Assembly (NCBI GenBank): GCA_918026815.1 | Contig: CAKJVC010000011.1 | Span: 1 to 64,000 of the forward strand | Reading direction: 5' to 3' | Origin: Chalara sp. BL73 | Lineage: Eukaryota; Ascomycota; Leotiomycetes; Helotiales | Length of the DNA stretch: 64,000 nucleotides | In this document: one piece after another, positions 23,017 through 35,139 of the stretch | Position numbering within the stretch: position 1 is the stretch's first letter | Layout: every line of letters starts with the position of its first letter | Notes under the pieces: generated by a model | What the model was told of the DNA's origin: nothing | Database searches by the model: none | The model's input: only the letters and a program-made list of their open reading frames with translations | Program-made: the position numbers and the translations under genes

Positions 23017-23117
23017 TGCGTTCGCCGGGAATCGAACCCGGGGCCAATCCAAGTTGAAAGCTTCTTGTGGGAAGAACTAGATGGCAAGGATCGATTTTAC
23101 CACTAAACCACAAACGC
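23017..23117 (-). tRNA. tRNA-Gly(GCC) with 30-nt intron
   Basis: On the minus strand, acceptor stem GCGTTTG pairs with CGAACGC, followed by discriminator A. The D arm contains GGTTTAGTGGTA (box A) and the T arm is CCGGG-TTCGATT-CCCGG (box B). The anticodon stem is GATCC/GGATT with loop T-T-G-C-C-A-(intron)-T, so the anticodon is GCC at 23085-23083. The intron occupies about 23052-23081, one base 3' of the anticodon, the canonical place for eukaryotic tRNA introns. Confidence 0.93.
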
Positions 23118-24563
23118 TTGGTCTTATTTTGTTTCAAGCCGTTTTTATCTTTGTACTCATTTGGATAAAGATAAGACGCAAGGAAAATGAAGGAAATAGG
23201 GGTTTGTGGGTCATGTGAGAGTTACCAAAATGGGGCGCCAAGCCTGACGCTTCTCTGTCTTGTTCTCACCGATGTTTATTGCTATACTAATTGCTGAGAA
23301 AAGAGAGAGGGGTAGGGGAAGGAAAGTTTCGAAGCTTAGATTTAGTGAAGTAGCTTGGGATATCTAGCAGCTGGCTCTCGTGCTGCTGGATCTGGGCCTC
23401 GATTTCGAAACGGGGCTCGCTAAGTTCTCCTTTACTAGCACCCGTTGACTTCGCAAAGACTTGTATACTGAAGTGCGCTCCTATGCTGCCATTTCCCATC
23501 GAAGTTTGTCGGATGGAAATCAAGTGTAAGCAGCCAGATCTTCCAGGCGCGTGGGAGGTGTTCGTGGTTGATTGAGATTAGATCTACTGAGCATCTAGTT
23601 CTGACACCATGCATACTTTCGGTGATTGTTATTCATTTGTTCCCTTGCTCTGCTTAGATCATTCTACCAATATCTCAATTGCACTGAGCGCACCTTTCGT
23701 CCCCACAAGCACAATATTCGTCATCAAGTAGAGCTGTGCAACTGGAACACGATTACCACAATCAGCTTTTGTACTTACATAGAAAAATAGGCAAGTCTTG
23801 CGGCAAAGCTAATACTGGAGTATTGTCAATATCAAACGTGTCGCTTTGATCTCGAATTCTCTGGCACTGAGTAACAGACTTTAGCTGACGAAATGTTTGA
23901 CTATGATTGTTCGACTACGCTTGTTGTTCTGGTGTATATTTTTTTTGTTTTAAGTTTCCCGTGTTTTTGCGTGGAATGAAGAGAATTGACGAAGATCCGC
24001 AAAGTGTTTTCTAGGCGCTAGAAGTGCGATGGGGTTCTGAAGTTATTGCAGAGAAAACACACTGGCCAATAATCACATTATTTGTGCAAATTTTTTATAC
24101 AGATGGTAATGACTGCTGAGCCCCATGCTTTACTTTGTGTTACAGGGAAAGGAAGCTTTCGGCACGTGAAAAGAGTCTGAAATGCAGCATGAATGAAACT
24201 CTTCTTGAATATTGATGGCGAAATTTTCGATTCCGTCACGTAAAAGTTGAAGGGAATATAAAAATTGGAAGATAACAGTTATGATATAAGTATCGTTGCT
24301 TCCTAGAACGAAAATTCGTTTTCTATGTGTATCACCTTGCGATGTAGAAATGGTTTCTATGTTATTTTTAGGTATCGCTATATGGAAGCTCTGGGGACAA
24401 TCACCTGAGAAGACAAGTGACAATTCCGGAATACACCCTATGCAATCATTGAGTGCAATATTTTCAATAGAGCATTTTCATTTCTGGCCTGGGTCTTTGG
24501 ATAGACCCACTTTAACTGAATCCAAATCTTGAACTCTCAAGTGATCGAGCATCGATCCAAAGA
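23118..24563. other. Intergenic, no gene seen
   Basis: No recognisable protein. Short ORFs at 23287-23523 (minus) and 24130-24423 (minus) have no family signature or splice partners. Confidence 0.45.
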
Positions 24564-25274
24564 TCATGGATCAGCCGGGGTGATGGTTCCCCATTCTTGT
24601 TTGGTAAATCCAGACGCAACCCTGATCTTCGGAATCACCCACTCGGGATGAGCTTTAGCAACGACTGTCAACGTTGCCCGGTAATGCGACATAAGCCTCT
24701 CTCGCCAATTATCCTCATCCCACACCCTCAAAGTAATTTCCTTCAACCCTGCAAACAACCTGATCTCGTCCCAGCAAAAGTTCCTCCTGGCGTAAAGATC
24801 TTCGTGAATATCAAAAACCATATTCTGAATCTTATCTGTGTCATCCGGTCCGTGATATCCTCCGCCAAGCAGTACATCAAGCAGATAATCGGAGGCGGTT
24901 GATGATGGTGACCAACGGTTATCTGTGAGGTCCTCGTCTCCAAATAGTACCGTGTCTATGTCGAAGTTGAGGTAGATCGTTGGCTTGTGGAAGTAGGTGC
25001 CGAAAGCAAGCTGGAATGACTTTAAAGCTTCAACACGTGATTCGTGACAGATGTGGAGGATGGTAGGGGTTGGCGTCTTGCTTATCCAACCGTCAAAGGC
25101 AGCTCTTGCCCGGCCGTTGAACTGCTTGTAATTTGCATGGTATGAGACTTGCACGGTTCGAGGGCCCGGCGCGATGAACTCCCATATTTGAAGACGGATC
25201 TCATACGGGAGGAGAGGGAAGGATGTGAAGCTGGTGGCGGCCAGGTTATCCGAGGACGATGAAGTCTTTTCCAT
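24564..25274 (-). CDS. 2EXR domain protein
   Basis: Single-exon 236-residue protein. The N-terminal half carries the fungal 2EXR signature: FPLLPYEIRLQIWEF (residues 20-34), then PTPTILHICHESRVEALK and YLNFDIDTVLFG. The 2EXR domain is an F-box-like helical module, very common in Pezizomycotina, of unknown biochemical role. The remainder contains a predicted alpha/beta region (VFDIHEDLYARRNFCWDEIRLFAGLKEITL) typical of this family. No membrane segment or signal peptide. Start chosen as the first Met, preceded by AT-rich leader. It is isolated between noncoding stretches. Confidence 0.82.
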   Translation of the reverse strand: MEKTSSSSDNLAATSFTSFPLLPYEIRLQIWEFIAPGPRTVQVSYHANYKQFNGRARAAFDGWISKTPTPTILHICHESRVEALKSFQLAFGTYFHKPTIYLNFDIDTVLFGDEDLTDNRWSPSSTASDYLLDVLLGGGYHGPDDTDKIQNMVFDIHEDLYARRNFCWDEIRLFAGLKEITLRVWDEDNWRERLMSHYRATLTVVAKAHPEWVIPKIRVASGFTKQEWGTITPADP

Positions 25275-26128
25275 TTTGCTTTGAAATATGCCAGATTAAA
25301 GCAACCCAGAGGATAAAATAAATAGTATTGACAACAGGCAGCCTTTAAATCTCCGTTTCGGAAGGGGGCTAGCGATGCTTGTCAGCGATGGAGCTTACAG
25401 TAGCATTTACTAAAGACACCCCATTTTCGTCTAAGCGGCGATTGGAGGCTAGGCTCCTATCTGGTTGGTGGTTGTTGGATCACTTCATTCCCCTCCACGC
25501 CACAATTCTCAAAGCTGTAATGCTCCAAAATTAACATTTGAGTAGGTTGGCATCGTGTAATATGAGAGCAAGTACAGGAATTTGGCTATATTCTATCAGA
25601 ATGGCCGAACTCGATGGAACCTGCGACTCTGTCAATATTATGTCGACACCACCTGAATATATCAAAAACCTCGCGACACAGTCGATACCGCTCCTTGCGA
25701 TCGATCGCAATTTTCAAACGAGATGTGCTCTTGGGCTCCTCATTGTGGCGACGGATTTCGAGCTATAAAAGGTCAGAACTCTCCAGCACGAAGGATTGGA
25801 AGATATGTGAAAGAAAGTACCTTACATGTTCGTATTTTTCTTGATGTTTCATAGGTCCGCTACTCATATATCAATCATCAAAAGAATTCCTCATGCCGTA
25901 AGTCTCGCCATGCAACCATGAATATATGCTGTAGGAGAATTTCTCTAGCCCATTCACTACAAAAATCCACCATCTGGCTAAGGAGCATAGATCATATTAT
26001 CCTGAGCCTTGATATGAATACAAGCCGGTTGAGTTGTATTCAACTGCCAGCCTCCAGTGGAACCGTATCTGCATACATGCGCATGCCAGGCAATTCCACA
26101 TGCCTACGCCAATGAACCTTTGCGTTGT
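25275..26128. other. Intergenic; possible minus-strand coding relic
   Basis: No intact gene. Minus-strand translation of about 25590-25860 gives protein-like segments (for example YRLCREVFDIFRWCRHNIDR) broken by stops. This may be a decayed gene. I cannot name it. Confidence 0.25.
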
Positions 26129-26955
26129 CTAAATTTCTCGAATGTCCTTCACCTCTTTCTCACTCAATAAAATCTTCAAAGACCAAAAATTCTCCTCCAG
26201 ATACTTTTGCTTATTCGTTCCCGGAATTAGAAACACATCATCTCTCTGAGCTAGCAGCCAAACAAACGCTAATTGTCTATTAGTGCGCCATTTCTGGTCC
26301 GCGACTTTCTTGCGTGCATTCACAACCTCCAAGTTTTGAGGAAGTTCTCTGGGGAGAAAGGCGGCATGAAACGGCGGTAATCACCATCCTTGAAATCACC
26401 TGGAGAGGTATACCGGCCAGTGAAGAAACCACAACCGAGTGGTGAGTAAACTACAATTGCGACACCAAGCTCACGACATGTCTCTAAAAGTTTAGTGTCA
26501 GGATTCGACTTCGAGGCAGAATGGAGAGTACTCCATATGCACGGCCGTAATTGGATAGACTTTATGGGCTCGCCGTAATGTGTCGGCACTCACTTCTGAC
26601 GGGCTGATGTACTTGGCTTTGCCTTCTCGATTGCTGCCTTACAATATTCGAGTGACGAATTCGTCACCCACGTCCCTGTGGCTATGCTACCTGTAAACTT
26701 TGTTGCTAGGAAGATAGAATCACGTTTCCCTGTGCGTTTGAACCAGGTGACGAGAAGATCTTCCCTATTGGCATAGACGTCCACGCTGTCCCAGAATGTC
26801 AGACTGAGCGCAAAAGCACGATCTAAGGGAGCAAAACGCTGGCCATCGGGAGGAGGCTTGGAGTAAGTGATGGAGAGACCCACCGTGCCGAAACGCAAAG
26901 CTGGGACCATGGGTTCATTCTTTCCGAGTTGGCGCATGGGAATTTGTGCTGACAT
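26129..26955 (-). pseudogene. Aldo-keto reductase pseudogene
   Basis: Three minus-strand frames together spell an AKR of the fungal YakC/AKR8/13-like type, but the gene is broken. The first segment (26955 to about 26625) has MRQLGKNEPMVPALRFGT, the active-site-like DVYANRED and FLATKF. Coding then jumps, losing roughly 25-35 residues that should hold the VDLYY-H motif with the catalytic His. It resumes one frame over as KYISPSEVSADTLRRAH through VHMEYSPF, hits a stop with a 1-nt shift, and resumes at LLETCRELGVAIVVYSPLG. A further 1-nt shift near 26330 precedes LAFVWLLAQRDDVFLIPGT and KEVKDIREI. The GTGAGT at the first break is not a convincing intron, because conserved sequence continues straight through it. 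An active product is not expected. Confidence 0.88.
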
Positions 26956-28033
26956 CCTTTCCGATTGATGTTTATTAAGCCAGTACTCTACAGCTGAAGG
27001 TACTTTGAAATGACGAACTCGATGCTATATATCTTTAGGACAAGTAGTTGCGGTAGGGAGCCATCATAGAGATCTGTATAATATATATACATGTCTCCAA
27101 CGCCTCCCCATAGCCCATATCCTCCATCGTCCAATACCCAACAGCGGAGTTACTTAAATTTCTCCCCATTTTGCATATTATGACTCTTCGCGCCAACTTC
27201 CAGAGTGGAACTCGGGATACTAGGGGCCGAGGCTCGAGGACAGACATTAAAGTGGACACCTGCCTTGTAGGCAACAAAAATGCCACTATGTGTCCTATAT
27301 CAAGTGGTCCCTAAGTTCAAGAGATCAAACACTTGCTACCAGAGATGGACGACAACCAAGATAAGGAGATGAACCGTTAAGAAGTCTGGTGAGCTATAAC
27401 CGACCCGATATTAAAATTCCCGAGTTGGTTTGCCGATTGGCCCGGTCATTAATCTTTTTGTCGACCCTCCTCCAAGAAGTCTTGGCTTGCATCAGTCAGA
27501 TGAAGCGGATCTCCCGATGTGTGGGCTCCAAGCATGCTTGATTCAGCCTTCAAAGTTTATTTCAACACCATCCAGAGCTTGGATTTGCAAGCCATTGCAT
27601 GTGTAACAGACGTGCTGGAAGCTTTTGTTACTTTCATGCACGATTCCAGTCACACATTGATAATTTGCTATCTGTATCCCAACTCCCAGACAGCGGAATA
27701 AGCATGTCGCTGTCGGGGATTCACCATCGTCGGCATACCTGCGTCATGGATGTAGATGCGGGGTCAGCTCTGTACTCATACTACGTATATACCTGCCGAT
27801 CCACTTCCCCACGAATCATCATTCTTGCAACGATCAGGTAGTCGGACGGTGTAACTTAGTTTAGAGCTTCCATGCCTGCCAATGGTGCTTCGAAGGTTAC
27901 ATCGCACCTGATAACCTCTAGCCCGGCGTGTAGGTCATGATAACAAATCCTTTCATCCCAAGCCTAAGGATAATTTTTAACCCCCATTTTCTATTCTCTT
28001 CTTGTACAATATACGCTCGGCACAGACTGCGAA
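26956..28033. other. Intergenic, no gene seen
   Basis: Promoter space of the MFS gene plus unassigned sequence. A minus-strand ORF at 27035-27286 has no recognised domain. Confidence 0.4.
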
Positions 28034-29905
28034 ATGGCTTCTCAAAATATAATCAAGAACGATAGCGAAAAGAGCGATGATGAAAAGCATAGCATCGGAC
28101 ACGAAGAGAAAGGTGTTGTTATCGCTGATCCTGCAGCCGGGCTCCCTCCAGATCCGGATGCGCATTTGAGTCCAGAGGAAAGGGCAATAATCGTGCGTAT
28201 CATTATAGTTTGTTGCCGCACGGAATACTAACTGTTTCCTAGGATCGCAAGTTACTTTGGAAGCTCGATCTGACCCTGATCCCATGGGTAAGTAAGCCAT
28301 ATAGCATAAGTCGATTCACCGTTAACTCGTTTAGCTTTGTATTCTCTACCTCCTTGCCTTCCTCGATCGGACCAACATCGGAAATGCCAAGATAGCCGGA
28401 CTTCAGTGTACAAAGCCTGAGCAAACTGGTTGTGTGAGAGGTGTACGAACTGCAGGCCAATATAATGCCACGTTGAGCATATTCTTTGTGTCCTACGTAG
28501 GTCTTGTCACTATTGAGTGCTTTGAACGAACGCATTTTATAGCAGTAGTGCTAACAAGTTTGTAGGCTGTCTTTGAGCCGCTCACCAATATTTTGCTGAA
28601 GAGACTTCGCCCCTCTATTTTCATTCCAATCATAATGTAAGGTTCTCTGGATTCCGACCGGGGAAAACTTCTGACATCTTAAGGGTACTATGGGGTTTAT
28701 GCATGACGTTCATGGGATTTGTAACAAATTGGTCCGGCTTGATGGCAGCTCGATGGTGGCTTGGCTTGACCGAGGCAGGATTGTTTCCAGGTACACCTCT
28801 TTCACTAAATTCTGAACCATGCTGACCTAAGGTGCTAAGGTATCAACTATTATCTGTCGTGCTGGTATAAGCGGGAGGAATTTGGTGTCCGAGCGGCAAT
28901 CTTCTTCTCAGCCGCGGCGGTGTCGGGTTCATTTGGCGGTCTCCTTGCTGCGGCAATTGAGAAGATGGACGGTCTTGGAGGGAAACCTGGCTGGGCCTGG
29001 ATCTTTATCCTGGAGGGTATTGTCACTGTGCTCTTTGGGGTCGCGAGTATCTGGATGGTCCACGACTTCCCTGATCTTGCGACCTTTTTGTCAGATGAGG
29101 ATCGGGCGCGGGTTGTGAGGAGGTTGAAGATGGATAAACAGAGTTCGGCGGAGCATGAGAAGTTCCAGCTGAAATATGTCTGGATGGGAATGAAGGATTA
29201 TAAGATGTGGTATGTTTTAAGACTTGCTGGGAGTTTTGGTGTACTGGAACTAACTTCTTCAGGCTTGGAATGGTCATCTACATGGGCTGCGATATGCCTC
29301 TCTATGCCTTCTCCCTCTTCCTTCCCAGCATTGTCTCGGCAATGGGCTACAAGACCACCCAGGCCCAACTTCTTACAGTACCGCCTTATGCCGCAGCTGC
29401 GATTCTCACTGTAATCATCGGTTTTGTCGCGGACCGGACACATAGACGAGGTCTCTGTAATATAGGGATTTCCATACTCGGAATTGCAGGTTTTGGTATG
29501 CTCCTCGGCTCACAAACACCTCGTGTGAAATACGCTGGCACGTTCTTAGGAGCGTTAGGTATCTATCCTTGTATTGCGAACACGATTACCTGGGTTTCGA
29601 ACAATATTGAGGGTGTGTATAAGCGTGGTGTTGTGCTTGGGTTTGTCATCGGGTGGGGAAATCTTAATGGGGTGGTATCGTCGAATATTTACTTCAATGG
29701 ACCGAAATATACGATTGGTCATTCAGTCGTGATGGCGTATATGATCCTGTTCCTCTTCGGCGGCAGTATCTTGATGGAACTTCTATTGCTCAGGGAGAAT
29801 AAGCTAAGAAGAGCAGGAAAGAGAAATCATTGGGTAGAAGGAATGTCAGCGAAGGAGGCGGAGAGCTTGGGTGATCGACGACCAGACTTTATCTACACAT
29901 TGTAA
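28034..29905 (+). CDS. MFS transporter, anion:cation symporter (allantoate permease-like)
   Basis: Seven exons: 28034-28192, 28243-28287, 28335-28496, 28566-28636, 28684-28790, 28840-29209 and 29263-29905. Six introns of 47-69 bp, two of them ending in AAG, leave an exact 518-residue frame. The family motif WKLDLTLIPWLCILYLLAFLD at helix 1, then RTNIGNAKIAGL, marks the Dal5/Tna1 ACS family of plasma-membrane carriers for organic anions such as allantoate, nicotinate or pantothenate. TM segments follow through FFVSYAVFEP, MTFMGFVTNW, WWLGLTEAGLFPGINYY and the second half. The N-terminus (about 60 residues) is acidic and cytosolic; the C-terminus has no extra domain. The substrate cannot be told. 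The FMO-DUF6314 gene follows 0.6 kb downstream on the same strand. Confidence 0.93.
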
Positions 29906-30544
29906 TTAGGTCATGGGGATGGCGACATTTCAACATTGGTATATTTCAAATATACCGCCTACGAGACCGTATAATTGTTTGCCTCTACCTTTATCGATGT
30001 AAATGCTCCACTATCACCATCCATACGCTCATAGAGCCTCTTAAATGGCTAATGTTCAATACTCATCAAACCGAATACTGAGGTTTCTTCACGTGACCAG
30101 CTTCACAGCCGACCAAAATTTCGCCCATTCAAGTTTGAGACTTCTCGAACAGACAGGTAGTAGATGCAATACTACGGTCTTATAGACTGGAGATATCAGC
30201 CAGGGCAATTTCTGAATATGAGCTCCATGTAGTTTCTAGCACGTGCTGACCAAGCAGTCAGATGCCAAGTCATTGGAGTGGTACAAGCAAATTCTAACCA
30301 CACGCCGGACATACGGCGGATCAACCAAAATAACTTGACATCCTGACTAAATCAGCTTTCGAGCTTCGTCGGTTTACGTATGAATCTATCTGATGCCGGA
30401 TTCTAGATAGAAATAATGACAAGGAATCTGTAGTCATTATCATCTGTTTCATTGCAACAAATTCAAGAAGTTTCTTGACACGCTTCTTCAGTTCTTGTCT
30501 TGATCCACCCCCGGGAAAGCAAACTGTCTGTCATTCTAGCAGCC
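29906..30544. other. Intergenic, no gene seen
   Basis: Spacer holding the MFS 3' end and the FMO promoter. Confidence 0.5.
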
Positions 30545-33195
30545 ATGGTGAAGAAGGTGTGTGTTATCGGTATGTTCAGCCATCGTCCCAATCGTTTTGC
30601 GATATCTGACATTGGATTCAGGTGCTGGACCCGCAGGTCTTGTGGCTGCGAAGACACTCATCCATGAACATCCGGGAGCCTTTGAGGTGACTGTCTTCGA
30701 GCAATCTGAGAGGATTGGCGGATTATGGCCAATATCGAGGCATGATGCCGGGCTTGTCAATCCGGAGATGCGTACGAATCAGAGCCGCCATACTGTCAGT
30801 TTTAGTGATCTGGCTTGGCCGGCATCGAGTCCGGTGAGTGCTTTCATTTTGCTTTGTGCGCAGGAAATTGAAGCATAAATATACATATTTTGCAAGTCCG
30901 AGGTATTGACCAAAAATATAGATTTTCCCAAAGGCATGGCAAGTTGGGAATTATCTACAGCGGTGAGATATGCTATTGAGGATGCGTGATGTGAAGCTAA
31001 GCTTGGCAGGTATATCAAGACGTACGCAGGTTATGAGATTCGTACTTCCATGAAAGTGGTAAGTGACAGAATCAATTCGAGAAAAGACTCAATAAATAAG
31101 GTAGGAAGCTGATATCAAGGGCGCCTAGGTCAAAGCGGTTCAGCAGAGTGAGGCCTGGGAAGTTCACGTACAAGACGCAAAATCGCCTAGTATTGCTGAA
31201 GTTTTAGTATATGATCATGTCATAGTAGCCTCAGGCTTCTTTGGGAAAGCAAAAGAAATTCCACGTAATTTAACAGCATCGAAACGCATATTCCACAGTT
31301 CGAGCTACCGTGATTTACCTGGTCTATTGGCTCAAGTCGAGGACAGCGCATCGAATACACCGCGCTCTAATATCGTCGTTGTCGGAGGGCAAATGTCAGG
31401 TGTAGAGGTTGCTGCCTCTCTTGCGTAGGTTCTCAGATTACGTGCTCCAACTCGTGAACTATGTCGCTGATATTCGCAGATATCAGCTCTCTTCTGAAGC
31501 CAATGCGCCGGGCCAAGAGAAGCCGTCTCAGTACACGGTCACACATGTGATTCAGAGACCATTCTGGGTTATGCCATGGTTCTTTCCCACGAATCCGACC
31601 ATCGATGAAGCAGGCAGTAATAATGTCACCATTACAGTAAGCGATGATTGTTTAAAACCCATCTTGAGTGGCATGTACTGACAAAATTTTAGAAAAATAA
31701 TCCGGCGCCAACATTCTTACCCTTAGATCTAGTTGCTTACAATTTACAAATCCGCCCTCCTGGACAGTTGGAAAATACCTCTGGTCATATCTCACAAGAA
31801 GCAGCCATAAAAAATAATGGATTCATGAAAGTAATCCTTGGAGGGGATCAAAGTCATTTAGGAGTCAAAGAATTAGTGATAACGTCAGCCCTGGAATCAG
31901 AGCCGCCTCTGCTTGGTATCAGTGATAATTACCTTGAGTTCGCACGATCTGGGGATATCAAGATTATTGAAGGAAAAGTTTTCCGTCAGCTTGATGACAA
32001 AGATGATACTATCATTGTAGAACACAATGGCCAGGAAGAGGTCATCGGCAACGTTGCAGCTGTCATTTTTGCGACAGGCTTTGATGCGGCCCCTTCTCTG
32101 GACTTCCTGCCAGAAGAGTTGTTAAAAACCCTCGACTTAGATCCAACCGGGGATGTATTACCTCTCGCACTGAATGTGCATGCCGTTGTTAGTCACAAAT
32201 TTCCGTCTCTTGGCTTTGTCGGATTCTATCGCAGTCCCTATTGGGGCGTCATGGAGATGCAGGCTAAATATCTCGGCAAACTCTGGTCTGGAGATGCTAA
32301 GGCCGAAAAGGTATTGGCTGAGGACAAAACAATGGACTATATGCTGGCTCTTAGGAGAGATCCTCGTCGTGCACAGTTTCCAATGGGCGATTATGCCTAT
32401 TTGATGGAGAGCTTCAGCGAGATCCTGGATATCAAGAGACATGAGCCAGAAGACCCAGCCGCAAGAACAGGTGTGTAGTGGATCATTATAGCCTTCATCA
32501 TAGTGTTAGCAAATACTGAATTGTTCAAGGTCAAGTATTTCCTCCACGGTATACATACGAGAAAGTCACGGAGACTTCGCAAAGGGAGATAGACCTGGCA
32601 CGCACCTTGTTTTATGACACTTTTCCCGATTCAGCAGCAGGAAAATTCGTGGCCAAGGCCGTTTCTCGATCCCTACAAGGCAACTGGAAACTTGAAAGAG
32701 AGATCACAAGCCACAGCGCCTCATATCCTTCAGGAACCTTGTCGGGTACCGCCAAATTCCTGCCGCGTAAGCCTACCGGCGATGACGATTCTTTCGATTT
32801 GGAATATCTGTATCTAGAGGAAGGAGATTTCAAGACTGGTAACGGCCTCAACTTTACAGCCAAACGAAGGTATGCCGTCTCTTTCTGCTCGATCTGCTAT
32901 TATGAAGCTAACTTGAAGTGATAGTTATGTCTATCGATACAGCGAACCTACAGACAAACTTACGGCATGGTTTGTCAAGGAAGACAAATCAGTGGATTAT
33001 TTCTTCCACGAGTTGGTTTTCTCGAAGGGATCAGAAGGTTGGAAAGCGACTTCTGGCCACTGGTGTAGTCCTGACCAATATGACGTGGAGTACAATTTTA
33101 AGTTCAAGGGCGTCGTGTTGACCGAATGGAGCCAGACATACAGGGTAAAGGGGCCCAACAAGGATTACACGCTACAGAGCAGGTTCACGAGATGA
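30545..33195 (+). CDS. Flavin-containing monooxygenase fused to DUF6314 domain
   Basis: Nine exons: 30545-30569, 30622-30833, 30922-30962, 31010-31058, 31129-31424, 31480-31636, 31693-32470, 32530-32869 and 32925-33195. They sum to an exact 722-residue frame. The N-terminal FAD motif VCVIGAGPAGLVAAK is at residues 5-19, split by the first intron. FEQSERIGGLWP follows, and a second dinucleotide motif (VVVGGQMSGVEVAA) is near residue 205. ATGFD is near the end of the oxidoreductase part (about residue 440). Residues 560-722 match my memory of DUF6314: LFYDTFPD, LQGNWKLEREI, DLEYLYLEEGDF and FFHELVF. The two domains are joined in one frame, an arrangement I have seen in other fungi. It likely oxygenates a small molecule; the substrate is unknown. 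The MFS neighbour may move a related compound (inference). Confidence 0.88.
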
Positions 33196-34339
33196 GGACC
33201 AGTAATATTTCCAGGTACCAACTCTCCTAGATCTATAACCAATAGAATATCACCCCCACCACCTCTGAGGGCTCGTATCTAATATATGCTCGGCCTCTGC
33301 TTGGGATATATTGTTCATCGCCGCATTTTTACAGTCCCTGTTCTCCATGTTCATTTTGGATTCATCATTTTTATTGCAGGAGCCTCCTGTACTTCATCAG
33401 TGAAAAACCCTTCCATCCTTATTGCAGATCATCAACTTTGGTGTCTTCTCCACACTCACAAGGACAGCCACGAATACTCTGTTAGATGTACTTCAAGGCG
33501 CATGCAGCTGTTTAAACCCATGCTTTCTTTGGATATTATTTAGTCCTGGAGAGCCAATTCCAGCACCTTACGGTGGTCTGCGCCTCCTGAGTAGATGTCT
33601 TTTGATTAGGTTGCACGGGGGCTAATACCAAATAGTACCGTTACACAGTTGTGACCGTGAATACATCATTCAATTGGGCATTCCCCTTACAAGCTACAGC
33701 TTAAAGTAGCAATGTATAATCGACATGGCGGGGGCTAGTTTAACATAAAGAAGCCTCCGCTAAAATTGATTGTTTGATATTTATTTGGGTGAACTTTAGC
33801 TTCCTTTCATGCTTTCTCGACAGAACTCTCTTGCAGAGTTGAAATTATCGCTTTAAGCTTTTAAAAGATCAAAAGTCTCGCAACTTTCTCTCTCTCTAGA
33901 TAGTGAAGATTCCTAGACTACCACTCGGTTTCTCGATCTTCTTCTTTGGAAAAGAGGTAAATGTTCTATCTTCATACACTGTGAGTATTCGTATCAAGGG
34001 GTATGGAGTGAAAGCTGATAGAAGAAGCAATCTTGGCTTCGCTCGACTATAAATGAAACCAATTGTACTTTAACTGATAATACTTGCTTGTGTATGAGCC
34101 AGTGGCTCTTTGCTAGGGTAAGCTGTTGTGTCTTTAGTAGTCTGGGAATCTTCTTAGTTAGATATTACTTTCGCCGCCGAATCTTTAAGAACAACTTCTT
34201 TGTCAGACATCACCTCGATTGCCAAATCCCCAAGTATGATTTCACCAGTTTCAAGCTTCGAGAACCATTGAGCCTAGGACAGAAAGAAGCTCAAGCAGCA
34301 TTGCTTTATTGACAACGGCCTGCCCAATATAGGTCGGCG
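33196..34339. other. Intergenic, no gene seen
   Basis: No supported gene. The last 250 bases may contain the decayed start of the membrane-protein relic. Confidence 0.4.
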
Positions 34340-35139
34340 AACGAACATACATCAACAAGTGGAACTACAGTCAACATCGCAGATGGGGAGAATAAAGCAG
34401 GCTTGTTGATTGGCGCGAAGGCAACAATTGCGATCGGCACTGTCCTTTTAGTGGTGGAAGTAGTGCTTACTGTCTTCTTCTTCCTCCGTCACAAGGGAAA
34501 GGCTCAGCGGCCTTCAGAAGTTCCTCATTCAAGTCAACTTGAAATAGAAAGTGGGGCTCATATTCATGAGATGCCTGGCAGTGGAGGGATGGCTATCCTG
34601 TACCATGAGGTCCCGGTGGATGAATCAGATAATTTAGGGAAGGACCCAAACTCCAAAACAGTACATGAGCCATCGAGTAATGCTCTAGAGAGAAGTCAAG
34701 AGCTACCCGCTACGTCCACTGAATTGAACCGGCAGCTATAAGTCAAGAGTCAGAGTCAGTCGGACCAGGGGCTGCTGTTACGCTTCTGAGTAGTGGCTCG
34801 TGATATCCTCACCCAAACAACTTTATTCATGGGGATGCTTACAATGCATTCTATCCACCAGAACTATATGGAAGTGACACAAATGAGATGACTCATCCAA
34901 CTATAAGTGAAACCCCATCACCGAAAGCTGTTTCTGTATTTCCCGATCCATTTTACTCTACAGCAGTCGCCGACCTTGCTCCAGAGAGTGGTTCTCGACT
35001 TCATGCACTCCGTGCACGACAAGAAAAGATCCGGCTTGAGAAATCACGCTTGACGAAGCTACAAGAACTGGAAGAGCAAGAGTCTGCACTCCAACGTGAA
35101 ATACTAGAAGAACAAGACGCGTCTGTAAGACAAACATAA
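34340..35139 (+). pseudogene. Relic of a single-TM fungal surface protein tail
   Basis: Two fragments in different frames. The first (34340-34741) has a short Ser/Thr stretch, a transmembrane helix (LLIGAKATIAIGTVLLVVEV, extending through LTVFFFLRHK) and an acidic cytosolic tail ending ELPATSTELNRQL. The second (about 34828-35139) is in another frame, with ELYGSDTNE and a charged coiled-coil end (RARQEKIRLEKSRL). This order matches the C-terminal half of many filamentous-fungal cell-surface proteins with mucin-like ectodomains. No ectodomain or signal peptide is intact upstream, and a frameshift with stops separates the fragments. An unrecognised intron between them is possible but I found no good acceptor. 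Confidence 0.5.

Noticed and set aside
26590..26625. GTGAGT in the aldo-keto reductase as an intron donor
   Set aside because: Conserved AKR sequence (SEVSADTLRRAH) reads straight through it, so it is coding, not an intron.
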